A stretch of DNA of 64,000 nt from Odontocerum albicorne (lineage: Eukaryota; Arthropoda; Insecta; Trichoptera; Odontoceridae). The notes under the pieces are model-generated. The model searched no databases. It had not been told where the DNA came from and worked only from the letters and a program-made list of their open reading frames with translations. Made by a program: the position numbers and the translations under genes. Below, one piece after another: positions 48,645 to 60,113 of the stretch. Location of the stretch: assembly GCA_949825065.1 (NCBI GenBank), contig OX463842.1:52834034-52898033 (forward strand). The letters are read 5' to 3'. Every line of letters begins with the position of its first letter. The stretch's first letter is position 1.

Positions 48645-48935
48645 TTTCAGAGGTTGAATTAACTGGATACATAAGACGGAAACCAAGAGACTATACGGTA
48701 AATAAGGCAATGTCTGTGGATCTTCCTCGACAGCTATCCAGAGGAAGACCAAAGAACTCCAGGATGACTCAATGCTCCAAAATCCTGCAGAGAAACGGCC
48801 TAGATGAAAGCGACACCCAGAACCGAAGAACATACAGCCTGAGAACGAGAAGAGCCGACCCCAACAGCCTCCCAGCTCATGGCCTACCTAGGTCATGAGT
48901 TGGGACAGTGCCAGGAAGAACAAGGGTTGAATTAA
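48645..48935 (+). pseudogene. LINE C-terminus (family B)
   Basis: A frame from about 48645 to 48898 reads GYIRRKPRDYTVNKAMSVDL, RGRPKNSRMTQCSKILQRNG, DESDTQNRR and RADPNSLPAHGLPRS. GRP plus a basic C-terminus is typical of RTE-like protein ends. The last 50 bp is the ancestor-like single unit of the 51-bp array at 43.5 kb. Confidence 0.78.
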
Positions 48936-48939
48936 CCGG

Positions 48940-49855
48940 ATCGTGAATATATTTAAAAAAAAATTGTAATGTTATAAAAATCGGATTATTTTACTGCCCC
49001 GGTTAATACGACCCTTGATAATTGAGTTTTCTGTTGATAAAATAAATGGTAAATACAATTGTACGGTCATAAAAACATTATCGTTGTAACCGAATTCAAG
49101 ATACGTAATAATCGAACCACAAACAATCGTTGGACTTTTACACTCAACCAGTGATTCACAAGTTTAGAGTGCCCTTGAGGAGAGTTTGGTATCTAAACGG
49201 CGCTATAGTAATTATCATTTTATTACTATTATTAATGATTTAAAACCCTTGAAAAGAAATCTGCTACATGCTGGTTGAATAACATACATTGAAATATACT
49301 TTCATATCATGAACTTTTTAGGTTGGGCCGAAAGGAAAGTTCTCAAACGTTTTTTTAATCCATGCACACAGCACATGTCTCACGTATATCTATCTACACA
49401 TCTCATCATACATGATCTTCTGTTTCTTATACTTATTTCTCTTCTCCAAGTTGATGGTTTGCTCGGAGTTTCGGTCCGATTGTCGGACACCTTACTCCTT
49501 CATCGGTTGTGTAAAAACGGACTTTGGGAAATTAATTTTGGATTGTTTGGTGGGGGTGTTAGAATTTTTTTTTTATAGAGAGGAGGGAGTTTGGTACATA
49601 CATTAAGGTTATATATAGATACATATAGGTTACATAATAATATACTTATATTTTTATATGTCACGAGCGTTGTTAAATATGAATACAGAGAAAGAAAGGA
49701 TAGTGATGTATATATAGACATAGATATTTGAATAATTATAAATATATTACGAAGATGGGGGCGGGGGAGAACGCTGTGACTTTAGAATAAATAGTTGTAC
49801 ATATATAAATAAGGAGGTAAGATAGATGCCTTATGAAGTGCGGGTATGTGCACTG
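48940..49855. other. Mostly unassigned; LINE-like 3' UTR
   Basis: 49160-49235 resembles 8396-8470. 49600-49855 is AT-rich and probably includes the minus-strand 3' UTR of the Jockey-like relic beginning at 49860. A stretch at 49540-49590 has short G and T runs. Confidence 0.4.
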
Positions 49856-49859
49856 GACA

Positions 49860-50216
49860 CTATTCGGCGCCTACCGTTCCGAATAGGGGTCGGAGGGTCG
49901 TTCGAAGCATTTGTTGGGGCCTGGGGTGAATGAGATTAGCGTTCACGTCGTAGTCCGTTAGTGAGCTGATTAGGGGGTTTGGGTGATTCGAGAGACAGCT
50001 GTAGAACCTCTCGGCCAGAGAGATCGCGTATTCTCGGATGGTGGGGAGATCTAGGTCTTCGCGAAGCCGTTTGTTGCTGACAAAGTAGGGCGCATCCATA
50101 ATGGTGCCCATTGCCTTGTTTTGCAACACCTGGAGTTTGCGCATATGGGTTTCGGCCGCATGGCCCCAGACCGGGATGGCGTACTTATTTATCTTAGTTA
50201 AAACTGCAACAACCAT
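49860..50216 (-). pseudogene. Jockey-like LINE ORF2 C-terminus
   Basis: The 118-codon frame reads TKINKYAIPVWGHAAETHMR, KLQVLQNKAMGTIMDAPYFV, SNKRLREDLDLPTIREYAIS and AERFYSCLSNHPNPLI. The spacing of YAIPVWG, LQVLQNK and the A[PW][YW]FVSN-like box is that of Jockey-group reverse transcriptases after the thumb. It is GC-richer than its flanks, indicating a fairly young insertion. RT and endonuclease domains are not present and the 5' end is truncated near 50220. Confidence 0.87.
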
Positions 50217-50454
50217 ATATTTCCACTCTTTATTTGGTCTGCATGTTCCTCTCTCTATGCATTACAAACATTTATATTTATTTTATAACGTTTTCGCAAC
50301 TCAGTATCTCAATGTGGTCAAACAATTTCAAGATTCTTTTAAATATTACTTTTGACAATCATTTCTATCAAACACCAATTCTTTGATATCTGTAAGTAAT
50401 ATAAGACTGTATCCTTTTTTATATAGTACGGAATAACCAGATTATTTATGAGGA

Positions 50455-50620
50455 TATACTGAAGAGCATGACAGAGAGACCAAATTGTCTTAGGTCCAAT
50501 TAATCGAGCCTTTGGGTTTTAGAACCACTTGAGTAGACACGAAACTTGAAGTTAATCATTGCTCGATTATTTGCAACACTGTCGCACTTGAAGAGGTTAA
50601 AACCCTGACACACGTCTTAC
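50455..50620. repeat. Interspersed repeat (family R3)
   Basis: GAAGAGCATGACAGAGAGAC, TCCAATTAATCGAGCC, AACCACTTGAGTAGACACG match 43.11-43.28 kb. Confidence 0.6.
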
Positions 50621-50639
50621 ATGTGTAACGATGGTCGTT

Positions 50640-51112
50640 ATCAATGTAGCGTGTGTCCTATTAGGACGTGCTGATGATTTTGATATCGACATCGTTATCT
50701 TCGTTTTCGCTGATTCTGCGTTACTTCTCGCACAGAGTCATCAATATAGCGGATTGCTTATCTTGATAAGTCATGATGATCTTGATTTATATTCAATAAA
50801 TATAGACTCAGGAATGCGGATATAAATCGATAAGTGGACAGCAGGTAAATAAATAACAAAGTCTTGACAGTTGACTGAATGACAATACGAATATGTTTAT
50901 TTCTCGGAGCGCAGGTATTTTATACAAATGAGTGAACCAGTTCGCGCTACATGCTCCGTCTCACTCTGGCACGTGAATTGACGGTAGCTTATTTATTTGT
51001 ATTTAGCGATGGCTAGACAAATCGCGGGTACTACAAAAATAGTAAACATTGTTGCCGTTCTTGACGTGTAGCAATCACGTCGGTCATTGACCCTGTATGT
51101 TTATTATTAACA
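50640..51112 (-). mobile_element. LTR (family L) with start of internal region, minus strand
   Basis: On the minus strand the copy begins TGTTAATAATAAACATACAG at 51112, shares CAGGGTCA, CCGCATTCCTGA and CAAATCAAGATCATCATG with the 17.5-kb copy, and continues into CCGCTATATTGATGACTC and CCTAATAGGACAC. A stub reading MTYQDKQSAILMTLCEK may be the gag start, with a frameshifted continuation. No pol. Confidence 0.65.
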
Positions 51113-51114
51113 AT

Positions 51115-52835
51115 AATTAATTTAATTTATTTGTGTTTTAACAATTCACTTATTATTTTGACAATTATTTATTTACTAGGTAGGTATCCTACACATGTAC
51201 TAGTATTGTTATCAGATTATTTCATTTACCTGAATGGTATTCCATTTTATTTGGATACCATCGGAAACGAACCCGAAACTTCTGATGTTACGTCGTTTAT
51301 TTGCATATAAAAACGTACTTTTTTTTATATAAAACCATATTTTCTAAAAATTACATATTTCAATTTATAAGAATCGTAAATTCATAAGAACAGTTTTTAA
51401 AGCTACTTTTTGAAATCTGTATATATTCCAGTCTACATGGACTATTCAGTATGTTTTCTTCTTTCTATCCCGTATCGGAAAAAAATATTCCACCTAAATT
51501 CACCGTCAGGTTAAAAAAACATTGGATTATTAAATAACCGAGTTCTATTTTAAATATTCAACGTAATCGTTTATAAAATTGAAAGTTAACCGTTAGTTAA
51601 ACCATTTTGTTAAAAAGGTAAACGGTCTGTTATCCATTGCCCGTACAAAAGTTTTCTTTTCCTTAGAAATCCCGTATCGGAAAACAGTATGTGTGATTGC
51701 AAACACCTCTTCGTAGCTGCTTCCGAAGGATATTGAAGAGTCAGGGGGACGAGCGGTGAAGAGAAGGAAGGCTTATGGGGGATTTCCATTCCAAATCTGT
51801 TTTATGGGGAATGCGAGAGCTCTCATATTTAAGGAAAACACCCAGATCCTGCATGTCAATGATATTTTTTTACAAAACATTGTATCTCTTTCCTTTCGGT
51901 GAGAGAATATTATATTTATCTTCCTACTTAGGAGGCAGTTTGTATCGAATATAAAACACTCGATCCCCTTAAGTTACATAATTTGTACATTTTTATCATC
52001 ACCATCATTTTCAACTTTTTTATCAGTTAACTGTTGAAATTGTCTGTTAGTTTTGACTTGCTAACAAGTAGTTCGTTTAATTTTAAGAATGTTATCTTCC
52101 ATGATTTAGTAATGTTGACCGGACTTGTAAGATTTGATGTGCCGGAAGGATATAGGGGTCCTGAAATATTTAGGGTGAAAATTATCAATGCCGTAAGACT
52201 AGCTAATTTGGTTAAAAAACAAACGGAGTTATTTCATTGTGATCTTGTAACTTCGTTCTGAGTTGTTTTCTCAAAGGTCACGATACCTAGATGATCGCCA
52301 ATCTGTAAAATTAAGGTAAAGTTTGAAGTAGAACATAAATAAGTTGAAAGTTATGGTTGTTGAAAGTGGTGATTCTACAATTAATTGCAATTTAAGGAAG
52401 AACAATAAAATATCAAAACAAATTACGAATTTCGTTAATTGAGGAACAAACTCTAAATATATTAAGATACAGAATAATATTGAAAGTCGTTATGATTCAA
52501 GTAAGAAGGCAAATGTCATACTAAGTATTATTTTTGCCAATACCTCAATTGATGAATCTTCAAAAAATATTGTGCACAGTGGCGTGTGAATATCAACCTT
52601 GATGTATTTAAATGAAGTCTGGGCATAATAAAATGGCATAATAATTACAGTGAAAATGCCTGCCGTGTGTAGAATATCTGGTATTACAGTGTTTGACAGA
52701 GTTAGATACGATCCGATAAAAGACAACTTATTATTTATTTCATTTCCGATACTATTAACTATGCCATACATTTCCAGTGAGATAAAATTAAGATTGCCCT
52801 AGCATTCGCATCTTTCACTAAGGTCTGGAACCAGT
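51115..52835. other. Mostly unassigned; SINE relic at 51235-51300
   Basis: 51240-51285 on the minus strand has GTTTCGGGTTCGTTTCCGATG, a SINE B-box region like 43.36 kb. The remainder contains only short frames (62-93 codons) with no family signal. Confidence 0.4.
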
Positions 52836-52839
52836 TACA

Positions 52840-53218
52840 AGCCAATATAAGACTCGCTCCGTCCTTGGCATGCTTTAAGGAGCGACTGAAAAAACTTTTA
52901 ATTTCTAGTCAGTAAAAGAACGTGTTTCATTCCCGATTTTTCTTTTCCTTTCCTCTTCCCCATCCCTTCCTTTCCTTTTGATTGATGATATCTCACTTTA
53001 CATGAAAAATAATGTTCGGGTGACTGTCCGTCTTTGTGGGGTTCGTGGGCATATGCTCACGTAAGTGTTTATGGATTTCGTGAGGATGTATTTGAATGAT
53101 TTATGTGACCACATAACTCTCTTCATTTACTTTTGTCGGGTTGGTTGCAAGAGATTGCCACTAGGCAATAAAGCCGCAGGATTGTATTTGCAATAAAAGT
53201 GTTAAATAAATAAATAAA
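52840..53218 (+). mobile_element. LINE 3' end (family C) with (AAAT)n tail
   Basis: The C-terminal relic reads VWNQLQANIRLAPSLACFKE then RLKKLLISSQ and a stop. The 3' UTR includes TCATTCCCGATTTTTCTTTT, and the tail GGTTGCAAGAGATTGCCACT, AGGCAATAAAGCCGCAGG, TTGCAATAAAAGTG ends in AAATAAATAAATAAATAA. The same tail block occurs in SINEs at 55.47 and 44.52 kb. Confidence 0.78.
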
Positions 53219-53698
53219 TAAGGTCCTTCCTAAACCATGTATTCCCAATGTTCAGACAAACAAGCATGGGTTGTCACAACCAGTGGTACTTTTGCTCAAG
53301 AAACCTCATCTCTGCACGTTCACTTTGTATGTATCTAGTCACCTCTATTTGAATTCTCTTCAGTAATCTTCAAATAGGCCAAGGAAGCTGGAGTCAAGGT
53401 GTGATCTTTTTTGAGAACTCCATCCAAGTCAGTTGTTGTTTCCTGCCACTTAAGAAAACGCGCTTTATCCAGAACTATCGTTAGTCTTGCGCTCTCTTCA
53501 TAAAACTGTTTCTAGATTTAAAACTCAGTCCTGATGGCTGGTAACCATATAAGGAGTGTTTTTTATACTGGACTTGTTTTGTTCTTTCTTTGTCTGCTGC
53601 AACATTTTTATAGATTTCAATTTAACGGAGAAAATAAATCAATTGATCGGTGGTACGATACCGGTCAATTGGTAAATTTTCTTTACTGGTGTTGTTTT
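53219..53698. repeat. Old interspersed repeat
   Basis: 53220-53560 aligns loosely with 15300-15650 (CAAGCATGGGTTG, TTTTTTGAGAACT, GCGCTTTATCC). No coding signal. The rest to 53698 is unassigned. Confidence 0.45.
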
Positions 53699-54339
53699 TT
53701 AACCTTTTCCTTCCGGTGCTAAAAAAAATCGCGCATTCTGGTCCCGTGTATTCAATACACATGTAAAAAGGAGCGATTTAAAATCGGAAAAATAAGTATA
53801 TTTATAGTCAATCGCTTAAATTAATTAAATTTGAAGTCAAAAGTGAAAATAATTGAAATTTAACTGCTGAAAACATGAAAAAACATCGGCAAACGTTCAT
53901 AAAACGGGCACAGAGACCACCTCGTATGGATGCCCGCGAGCTTCTGAGACGGGACTCTGAACACTATGTATGTTATACCTCGAAGGAAGGAACAACTGCG
54001 AACTGAGATTCTATTTCCTCCGTTCCCATATACCGAAGTAGAGTGAGAGTGAGAACTGAATAGCGTCGCTTCCTCACCCATAGCGGTTTTTAGAATGAAT
54101 ATACCTACGTTATACATTGGCACACGTTTGATTGTGTTGGCGAATTTATTCCCAATTTCCACAAAATATCTCTGATGTGGCCGATAAGTGCTCATTATTA
54201 TTAATATTATTTTTTCATTCAATGCGTAAATGTATTACGGAGGAATACCTAAAATCTGAACTCAGTATTTATTATATGTATATTAAAGTTTTTAGAAGCA
54301 ATGTGTACTAGTTACACATCACAGGGAAGGAACGGTTAA
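53699..54339 (+). mobile_element. piggyBac-like MITE, copy 3
   Basis: 641 bp with intact TTAA on both sides. The left end reads CCTTTTCCTTCCGGTG and the right CACAGGGAAGGAACGG. An extra segment of about 45 bp near 53950-53995 is absent from the other copies. No transposase. The best-preserved target duplication of the family. Confidence 0.82.
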
Positions 54340-54534
54340 GCATTTTGTTATAATCCTCCTTCTTTTGTTTATAGCGACACTGCAACCTATCCAGCATGTG
54401 AAGAGGCACTCTTGCTGGAGCTGCATATTATGTTGCTGATCAGCCAAGTACAAGAAATGATACACTTGAAGTAAAGTTATTGTGTTCCCCATGACGTTAT
54501 TTATAACCCACTACTTTTTGCACTGATACAGCTA

Positions 54535-55098
54535 TAAAGGGCCTTTCAAATTGAGCGGATTTTTTAACACTACGAGTATTTTTAATTCTTGGATAAAACA
54601 CACAATTTGCGTTGATTTCAATTTTTTTTTTATTGGTCATTAAAGTATAATGTATGACATTTAAACACAAAAAATAATATCCACCAAATGTCCACCTCTT
54701 GCAGCTGCACAGATGTCCACTCTTTTGTCAAAATTTTCGATGACATTTTGGCATAACTGCGGTTCTAACTCACCAATAACGCGAATAATTTCGTCCTTCA
54801 GCTCAGGAATTGATTGATGGTTATTCTTATAGACCTGGCTTTTCACGTAACCCCAGAGAAAATAGTCCAACGGTGTCAGATCACACGATCTTAGTGGCCA
54901 ATCAACATCACCGTTTCCGGAGATTACAAGACATAAAATAATTCAACAATTTGAACGCGTCGTTGTATTGTTTAAGATTCCATTTTAATAAATGTCATTA
55001 ATTACACTTCTCAAACGTCACAAGAGCCTGGCAAGTTCGTGACCCCATCTGTGTTTTATCCAAAAATTAAAAAAACGCTCAATTTGAACGACCCTTTA
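54535..55098 (-). mobile_element. Tc1/mariner deletion derivative, copy 2
   Basis: 564 bp with inverted ends (AAAGGGCCTTTCAAATTGAG and CTCAATTTGAACGACCCTTT) and TA at both edges. The minus-strand frame reads LTPLDYFLWGYVKSQVYKNN, SIPELKDEIIRVIGE, LCQNVIENFDKRVD and RGGHLVDIIF, the C-terminal end of an insect Tc1/mariner transposase. An N-terminal relic (QRRVQIVE) lies just upstream at about 54945-54975. The intervening catalytic core is deleted at a junction shared with the 7.6-kb copy. Confidence 0.87.
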
Positions 55099-55149
55099 GA
55101 TGAAAGAAAGGGTAACAATATTCTAAAATATTATTTATCAAAAGTTTCA

Positions 55150-55325
55150 GCTTTTATTTTGAAGAACTCCATATAATAATATTTAACAATAAATTACTTT
55201 GTTATTACACTAAAAACATTAATCTCGTCACACTTGTTTCTACCTCCTATTCCGAGGCCCTCTTCAGGTAGAATAATCTCGTTTTTTTACGAGAACAGTA
55301 CTTATATCAGGTCAGTCTCATGTTA
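55150..55325. repeat. Interspersed repeat (family R1)
   Basis: AACAATAAATTACTTTGTTA, TTTCTACCTCCTATTCCGAG, GGTAGAATAATCTCG relate it to 26.04-26.43 and 55.87-56.17 kb. Confidence 0.5.
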
Positions 55326-55332
55326 CTTTACT

Positions 55333-55558
55333 AAAGACGACCTTCATTTCCTTGTTGGTAAGACGCCTGTCTCCCAGCCCGGAAGTTGTGGGTTCAAATC
55401 CCGCAGGAATCAAGATGTTTTTTAAAAGGATTGCAGTCTGGTTTTCACTTAAGGCAATTTAAACATCTTTCTGGATGGTTTGAAGAGATTGCCACATGGC
55501 AATTATTCCGCAAAATTGTAATGTTTACAATGAAAGTGTAATACGATACAATATAGAT
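55333..55558 (+). mobile_element. tRNA-derived SINE, best copy
   Basis: A box TTGGTAAGACG (55355-55365) and a perfect B box GGTTCAAATCC (55391-55401) are spaced as in a tRNA, forming an internal RNA polymerase III promoter. The body has TTGCAGTCTGGTTTTCACTT, and the tail (GGTTTGAAGAGATTGCCACA, GGCAATTATTCCGC, TTGTAATGTTTACAATG) matches the 3' end of the family C LINE at 53.14-53.21 kb. No coding capacity. Confidence 0.88.
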
Positions 55559-55689
55559 TACCCATATCAAAAGTGTGTGTTAAATTTACGGAAAGATTTA
55601 AATTTGAATTAACTTATTAAAATATTTTATTCAAACATATCTTAGAAATCGACAACATTAATAATTAATACACATGAAAATTTTTGGCT

Positions 55690-55808
55690 GAAAACCTTAA
55701 CAGCAGGAGATTACCAGGAAGGCCGCCGAAAAGGTGGAAGGACAGGTGGACGTCATCATCCCAGGACAGGTCATACGACCTAAACCAAGAAGTAGAAGAA
55801 GAATAAAA
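55690..55808 (+). pseudogene. LINE C-terminus fragment with GAA-rich tail
   Basis: A frame reads NRRLPGRPPKRWKDRWTSSS then QDRSYDLNQEVEEE. GRPPKRW followed by a W-containing basic stretch is the usual RTE-like C-terminal signature. The tail is AGAAGTAGAAGAAGAA. Very short. Confidence 0.6.
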
Positions 55809-55869
55809 ATTTTGAGAGGTGTGAAACGCTTTGCATTATTTGTTCATTTCTTATCCTCGGTATAGAAGG

Positions 55870-56170
55870 TAGAAACACGTGCAGCGTGGATGAATGCTAT
55901 TAGTGGAATAACAAAATAAATCATTGTTTAATACTTAAAAAATATATAACATAACAACCATGTCATTAAGATAAAACATAACAACCATGTCATTAAGATA
56001 AAATTATAAAACAAATCACTTTAATACAATCACGGAAACATTGCATTGTAGAGTTTTTACCTCCTATCTTAAGAATTTCTTCAAGCGGAATGAAATCGGA
56101 ATTCTTCTGCCTGAAGACAACCTCGAAATAACAGGTAGAATACAAGCGTAGCGGGGATAAATGTACTTTC
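55870..56170. repeat. Interspersed repeat (family R1), internal duplication
   Basis: Contains AACATAACAACCATGTCATTAAGATAA twice in tandem (about 55949-56000), broken here into shared halves, and the CTTCAAGCGGAATGAAATCG block related to 26.16 kb. Confidence 0.5.
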
Positions 56171-56174
56171 AATT

Positions 56175-56928
56175 AGAATAAAAACAAATGGGTTATAATA
56201 GTAAGAAATTAAAATGTCATGTTTATTTTTCGAAATAAAATGATTTCAACTGAAGAAAATTAAACATGAGAGCAAATAAATAAATCAGTAAAATAACCTT
56301 CCAATGAACAGAGAAATGAGTGTTTCTTGAAAGCGTACAAACACGTAACAAAATACACTTGACTAAGAAGCTTTTAAATGACAAGTCGTATTCTTCTTCG
56401 CACACAAACATCACAACATATAATTATGGAGCTAAACTATTTAAGGGAATAGATGAGATCTGTCGGATTTGCCGATTCTCCTTAACAAGGATTCCGCCTG
56501 ATTCCCCTCTCATCCTCTACCGTAGGAAGAATCGAGTAGTAGCTCGGTGCGTAGCGGGTAGCGGCGTGAGTAGCGGAACGGGTAGCGGGGAGAGTAGCGG
56601 CGCGGGCGACACATCGACAATACTGCGAGATTATTGCTCAAATAACATTTAATTTACATAATACATTCGCGATGAATTTTGATCCTCTTGACTAATTTGC
56701 TCCCGAAGCGAATAGTATTCAAGGCGCTCATTATGCAGGGCCGGATTCCGCGCCTCCGCTCCAGATTCCGTGTCTTCACTAAAGCTACGCTTCTCGCGAT
56801 AAACAGGAGCGAATTGAATTTTTTAATTATTATATATATACTGTTACAGTTATATTTTAAAGACAAATAAAATATCGAACAAATATTGAAAAACCAAACT
56901 TCAGCACTTGAGGTTTTGTATCTTTAGG
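56175..56928. other. Unassigned; small GC-rich block at 56.5-56.6 kb
   Basis: 56520-56620 has short tandem GTAGCGG motifs (GCGTAGCGGGTAGCGGCG) that repeat about six times. No gene is supported. Overlapping short frames lack family signals. Confidence 0.4.
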
Positions 56929-56949
56929 GAAATGTCCCTTAAAGGTATA

Positions 56950-57278
56950 TGATGATTTTGATTTTTGGTAAATAAATAAAATACGTTTAATCGCAATGCG
57001 GAAGGAGATAGTGAATGAATACTTTATTTGATAGTACGTAGGTATTTATAATATTTCAGAATGGGCGCGGGAGTGCGCCCGCGATATACTTTTATCTCGC
57101 TTCTGTGCGTGCAGAAATGGTCAATTGAAGTATTGTAGATATCGTAAATAGTATTGTAGGTAACAATCTATTTACGGAACCGGCGAGACAGCGTGATGTG
57201 TTCTCTTTCTAGTATGGAATGCGGCGCGATGCGCGGCCGGCCTCATGTCGGGCATGTGACCTTTGGACTGTTTACTAT
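56950..57278 (-). mobile_element. Solo-type LTR (family L), minus strand
   Basis: On the minus strand AAAGAGAACACATCACGC, GTCTCGCC, a TATA box (TATAAATACC, about 57041-57050), AATAAAG and an end at CAAAATCATCA match the 17.5-kb LTR. Beyond the end the two diverge at once, so no internal sequence is present. The 5' limit near 57278 is approximate. Confidence 0.68.
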
Positions 57279-57296
57279 AGTTAGCGGAGAATGAAG

Positions 57297-57576
57297 ACGA
57301 AGTAATTATGAGATATGTTTTGTAAAAAAAATAGAATGGAAGACTAAAGTCACGGTGATAGAAAAGTGTGTAAATAAAAGATTATGTGATATATGCGAGA
57401 GTAATTAAATATTACACGCCAGTAGAATATTTTTTGTTATTTAGGCAGTATTTTCTCAGATGCTGGAAGAGTTATAAAGGATATCGAACGGCATGTAGCA
57501 CAATGGAAAACAATATCGATAGGGCAATATAACATATTCGTATATACTTGAGCCGAACAGTATTAAAATCTGCTTT
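57297..57576 (+). repeat. Satellite flank module A, copy 1
   Basis: AAGTAATTATGAGATATG, AAGTCACGGTGATAGAAAAG, GCAGTATTTTCTCAGATGC, GATATCGAACGGCATGTAGC. A near-identical module is at 58203-58440, about 905 bp further on. Each precedes a 95-bp array. Confidence 0.88.
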
Positions 57577-57970
57577 GATGATAGTTTATAACAGGATGTT
57601 GGTACCATATAGCATATTGCAATTTAACATATTCGTATATACTCGAGCCAAACAGTATTAAAATCTGCTTTGATGATAGTTTACACCAGGATGTTGGTAC
57701 CATATAACATATTGCAATTTAACATATTCGTATATACTCGAGCCGAACAGTATTAAATTTTCTTTGATGATTGTTTATAACAGGATGTTGGTACCATATA
57801 ACATATTGCAATATAACATTTTGGTATATACTCGAGCCGAACAGTATTAAAATCTGCTTTGATGATTGTTAACAACAGGATGTTGGTACCATATAACATA
57901 TTGCAATATAACATATTCGTATAAACTCGAGCCAAACAGTATTAAAATCTGCTTTGATGATAGTTTATAA
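57577..57970 (+). repeat. 95-bp tandem array, first block, about 4 units
   Basis: GATGATAGTTTATAACAGGA recurs every 95 bp (57577, 57672 and so on), with TGTTGGTACCATATAACATA, ACTCGAGCC and AACAGTATTAAAATCTGC. It is bounded on the right by module B. Confidence 0.95.
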
Positions 57971-58202
57971 CAGCTTGTGTTTTATTGTGTTAAGAACACG
58001 CATGCCTCCTTATTTAAAGACTCGCAATATTCTGAACAAGACAATTCATTACGCCGTATTCCTTGAGAGACGTGCAGATAGAACATATAATATATCCAAA
58101 CTTTTATTTCCAATGACAAAACTTTGGCCTCCTCCACAATGTTATTTAGTTCGTCCTTTTTACTTTACTTTCTTTCAAAATCTGGTACAGTCAATGAAGG
58201 CG
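57970..58202 (+). repeat. Module B, copy 1
   Basis: CTTGTGTTTTATTGTGTTAA then an 84-codon frame including MPPYLKTRNILNKTIHYAVF and LERRADRT. The copy at 61.15-61.42 kb encodes nearly the same residues (MPSFLKTRNILNKTIHYAVF). Amino-acid conservation suggests a fragment of a repeated coding element. Family not recognised. Confidence 0.62.
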
Positions 58203-58440
58203 AAGTAATTATGAGATATGTTATGTAAAAAAATAGAATGGATGTCTAAAGTCACGGTGATAGAAAAGTGTGTAAATAAAAGATTATGATATATATGCGA
58301 GAGTAATTTAATATTACACGCCAGTAGAATAATTTTTTGTTATTTAGGCAGTATTTTCTCAGATGCTGGAAGAGTGACAAAGGATATCGAACGGCATGTA
58401 GCACGATGGAAAACAATATCGATAAGGCAATATAACATAT
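58203..58440 (+). repeat. Satellite flank module A, copy 2
   Basis: Near-identical to 57297-57540. It marks a tandem duplication of about 905 bp comprising module A, a 95-bp array and module B. Confidence 0.88.
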
Positions 58441-60003
58441 TCGTATTATACTCGAGCTGAACACTATGAAAATCTGCTTTGATGATAGTTTATAACAGGA
58501 TGTTGGTACCATATAACATATTGCAATATAACATATTCGTATATACTCGAGCCGAATAGTATTAAAATCTGCTTTGATGATAGTTTATAACAGGGTGTTG
58601 GTACCATATACCATATTGCAATATAACATATTCGTGTATACTTGAGCCGAATAGTATTAAAATCTGCTTTGATGATAGTTTATAACAGGATGTTGGTACC
58701 ATATAGCATATTGCAATATTCGTATAAACTCGAGCCGAACAGTATTAAAATCTGCTTTGATGATAGTTTATAACAGGATGTTGGTACCATATAACATATT
58801 GCAATTTAAAATATTCGTATATACTCGAGCCGAACAGTATTAAAATCTGCTTTGATGATAGTTTATAACTGGGTGTTGGTACCATATACCATATTGCAAT
58901 ATAACATATTCGTGTATACTTGAGCCGAATAGTATTAAAATGTGCTTTGATGATAGTTTATAACAGGATGTTGGTACCATATAGCATATTGCAATATTCG
59001 TATAAACTCGAGCCGAACAGTATTAAAATCTGCTTTGATGATAGTTTATAACAGGATGTTGGTACCATATAACATATTGCAATTTAAAATATTCGTATAT
59101 ACTCGAGCCGAACAGTATTAAAATCTGCTTTGATGATAGTTTATAACTGGGTGTTGGTACCATATACCATATTGCAATATAACATATTCGTGTATACTTG
59201 AGCCGAATAGTATTAAAATGTGCTTTGATGATAGTTTATAACAGGATGTTGGTACCATATAGCATATTGCAATATTCGTATAAACTCGAGCCGAACAGTA
59301 TTAAAATCTGCTTTGATGATAGTTTATAACAGGATGTTGGTACCATATAACATATTGCAATTTAACATATTCGTATAAACTCGAGCCGAACAGTATTAAA
59401 ATCTGCTTTGATGATAGTTTATAACAGGATATTGGTACCATATAACATATTGCAATTTAACATATTCGTATATACTCGAGCCAAACAGTATTAAAAACTG
59501 CTTTGATGATAGTTTATAACAGGATGTTGGTACCATATAACATATTGCAATATAACATATTCGTATAAACTCGAGCCAAACAGTATTAAAAACTGCTTTG
59601 ATGATAGTTTATAACAGGATGTTGGTACCATATTGCAATATAACATATTCGTATATACTCGAGCCGAATAGTATCAAAATCTGCTTTGATGATAGTTTAT
59701 AACAGGATGTTGGTACCATATAACATATTGCAATATAACATATTCGTATATACTCGAGCCGAATAGTATCAAAATCTGCTTTGATGATAGTTTATAACAG
59801 GATGTTGGTACCATATAACATATTGCAATATAACATATTCGTATATACTCGAGCCGAATAGTATCAAAATCTGCTTTGATGATAGTTTATGACAGGATGT
59901 TGGTACCATATAATATATTGCAATATAACATATTCGTATATACTCGAGCCGAATAGTATCAAAATCTGCTTTGATGATAGTTTATGACAGGATGTTGGTA
60001 CCA
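58440..60003 (+). repeat. 95-bp tandem array, second block, about 17 units with 278-bp higher-order repeat
   Basis: Same unit as the first block. A shortened variant (CATATAGCATATTGCAATAT then TCGTATAAACTCG, about 88 bp) recurs at 58701, 58979 and 59257, spacing 278 each time. Three units (about 95+95+88) therefore form a higher-order repeat in the middle. The last four units carry AGTATCAAAATC and are nearly identical. Each unit contains GGTACC and CTCGAG restriction palindromes. Confidence 0.95.
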
Positions 60004-60113
60004 CCTTTGATGTCTGGGAGTAAAACGTGTACACGAAAAATACTGAAAAAAGACCACATGGATAGAAAACAGATAATAAAATACGGAATATAATAATCGA
60101 GAGGAATATTTAT

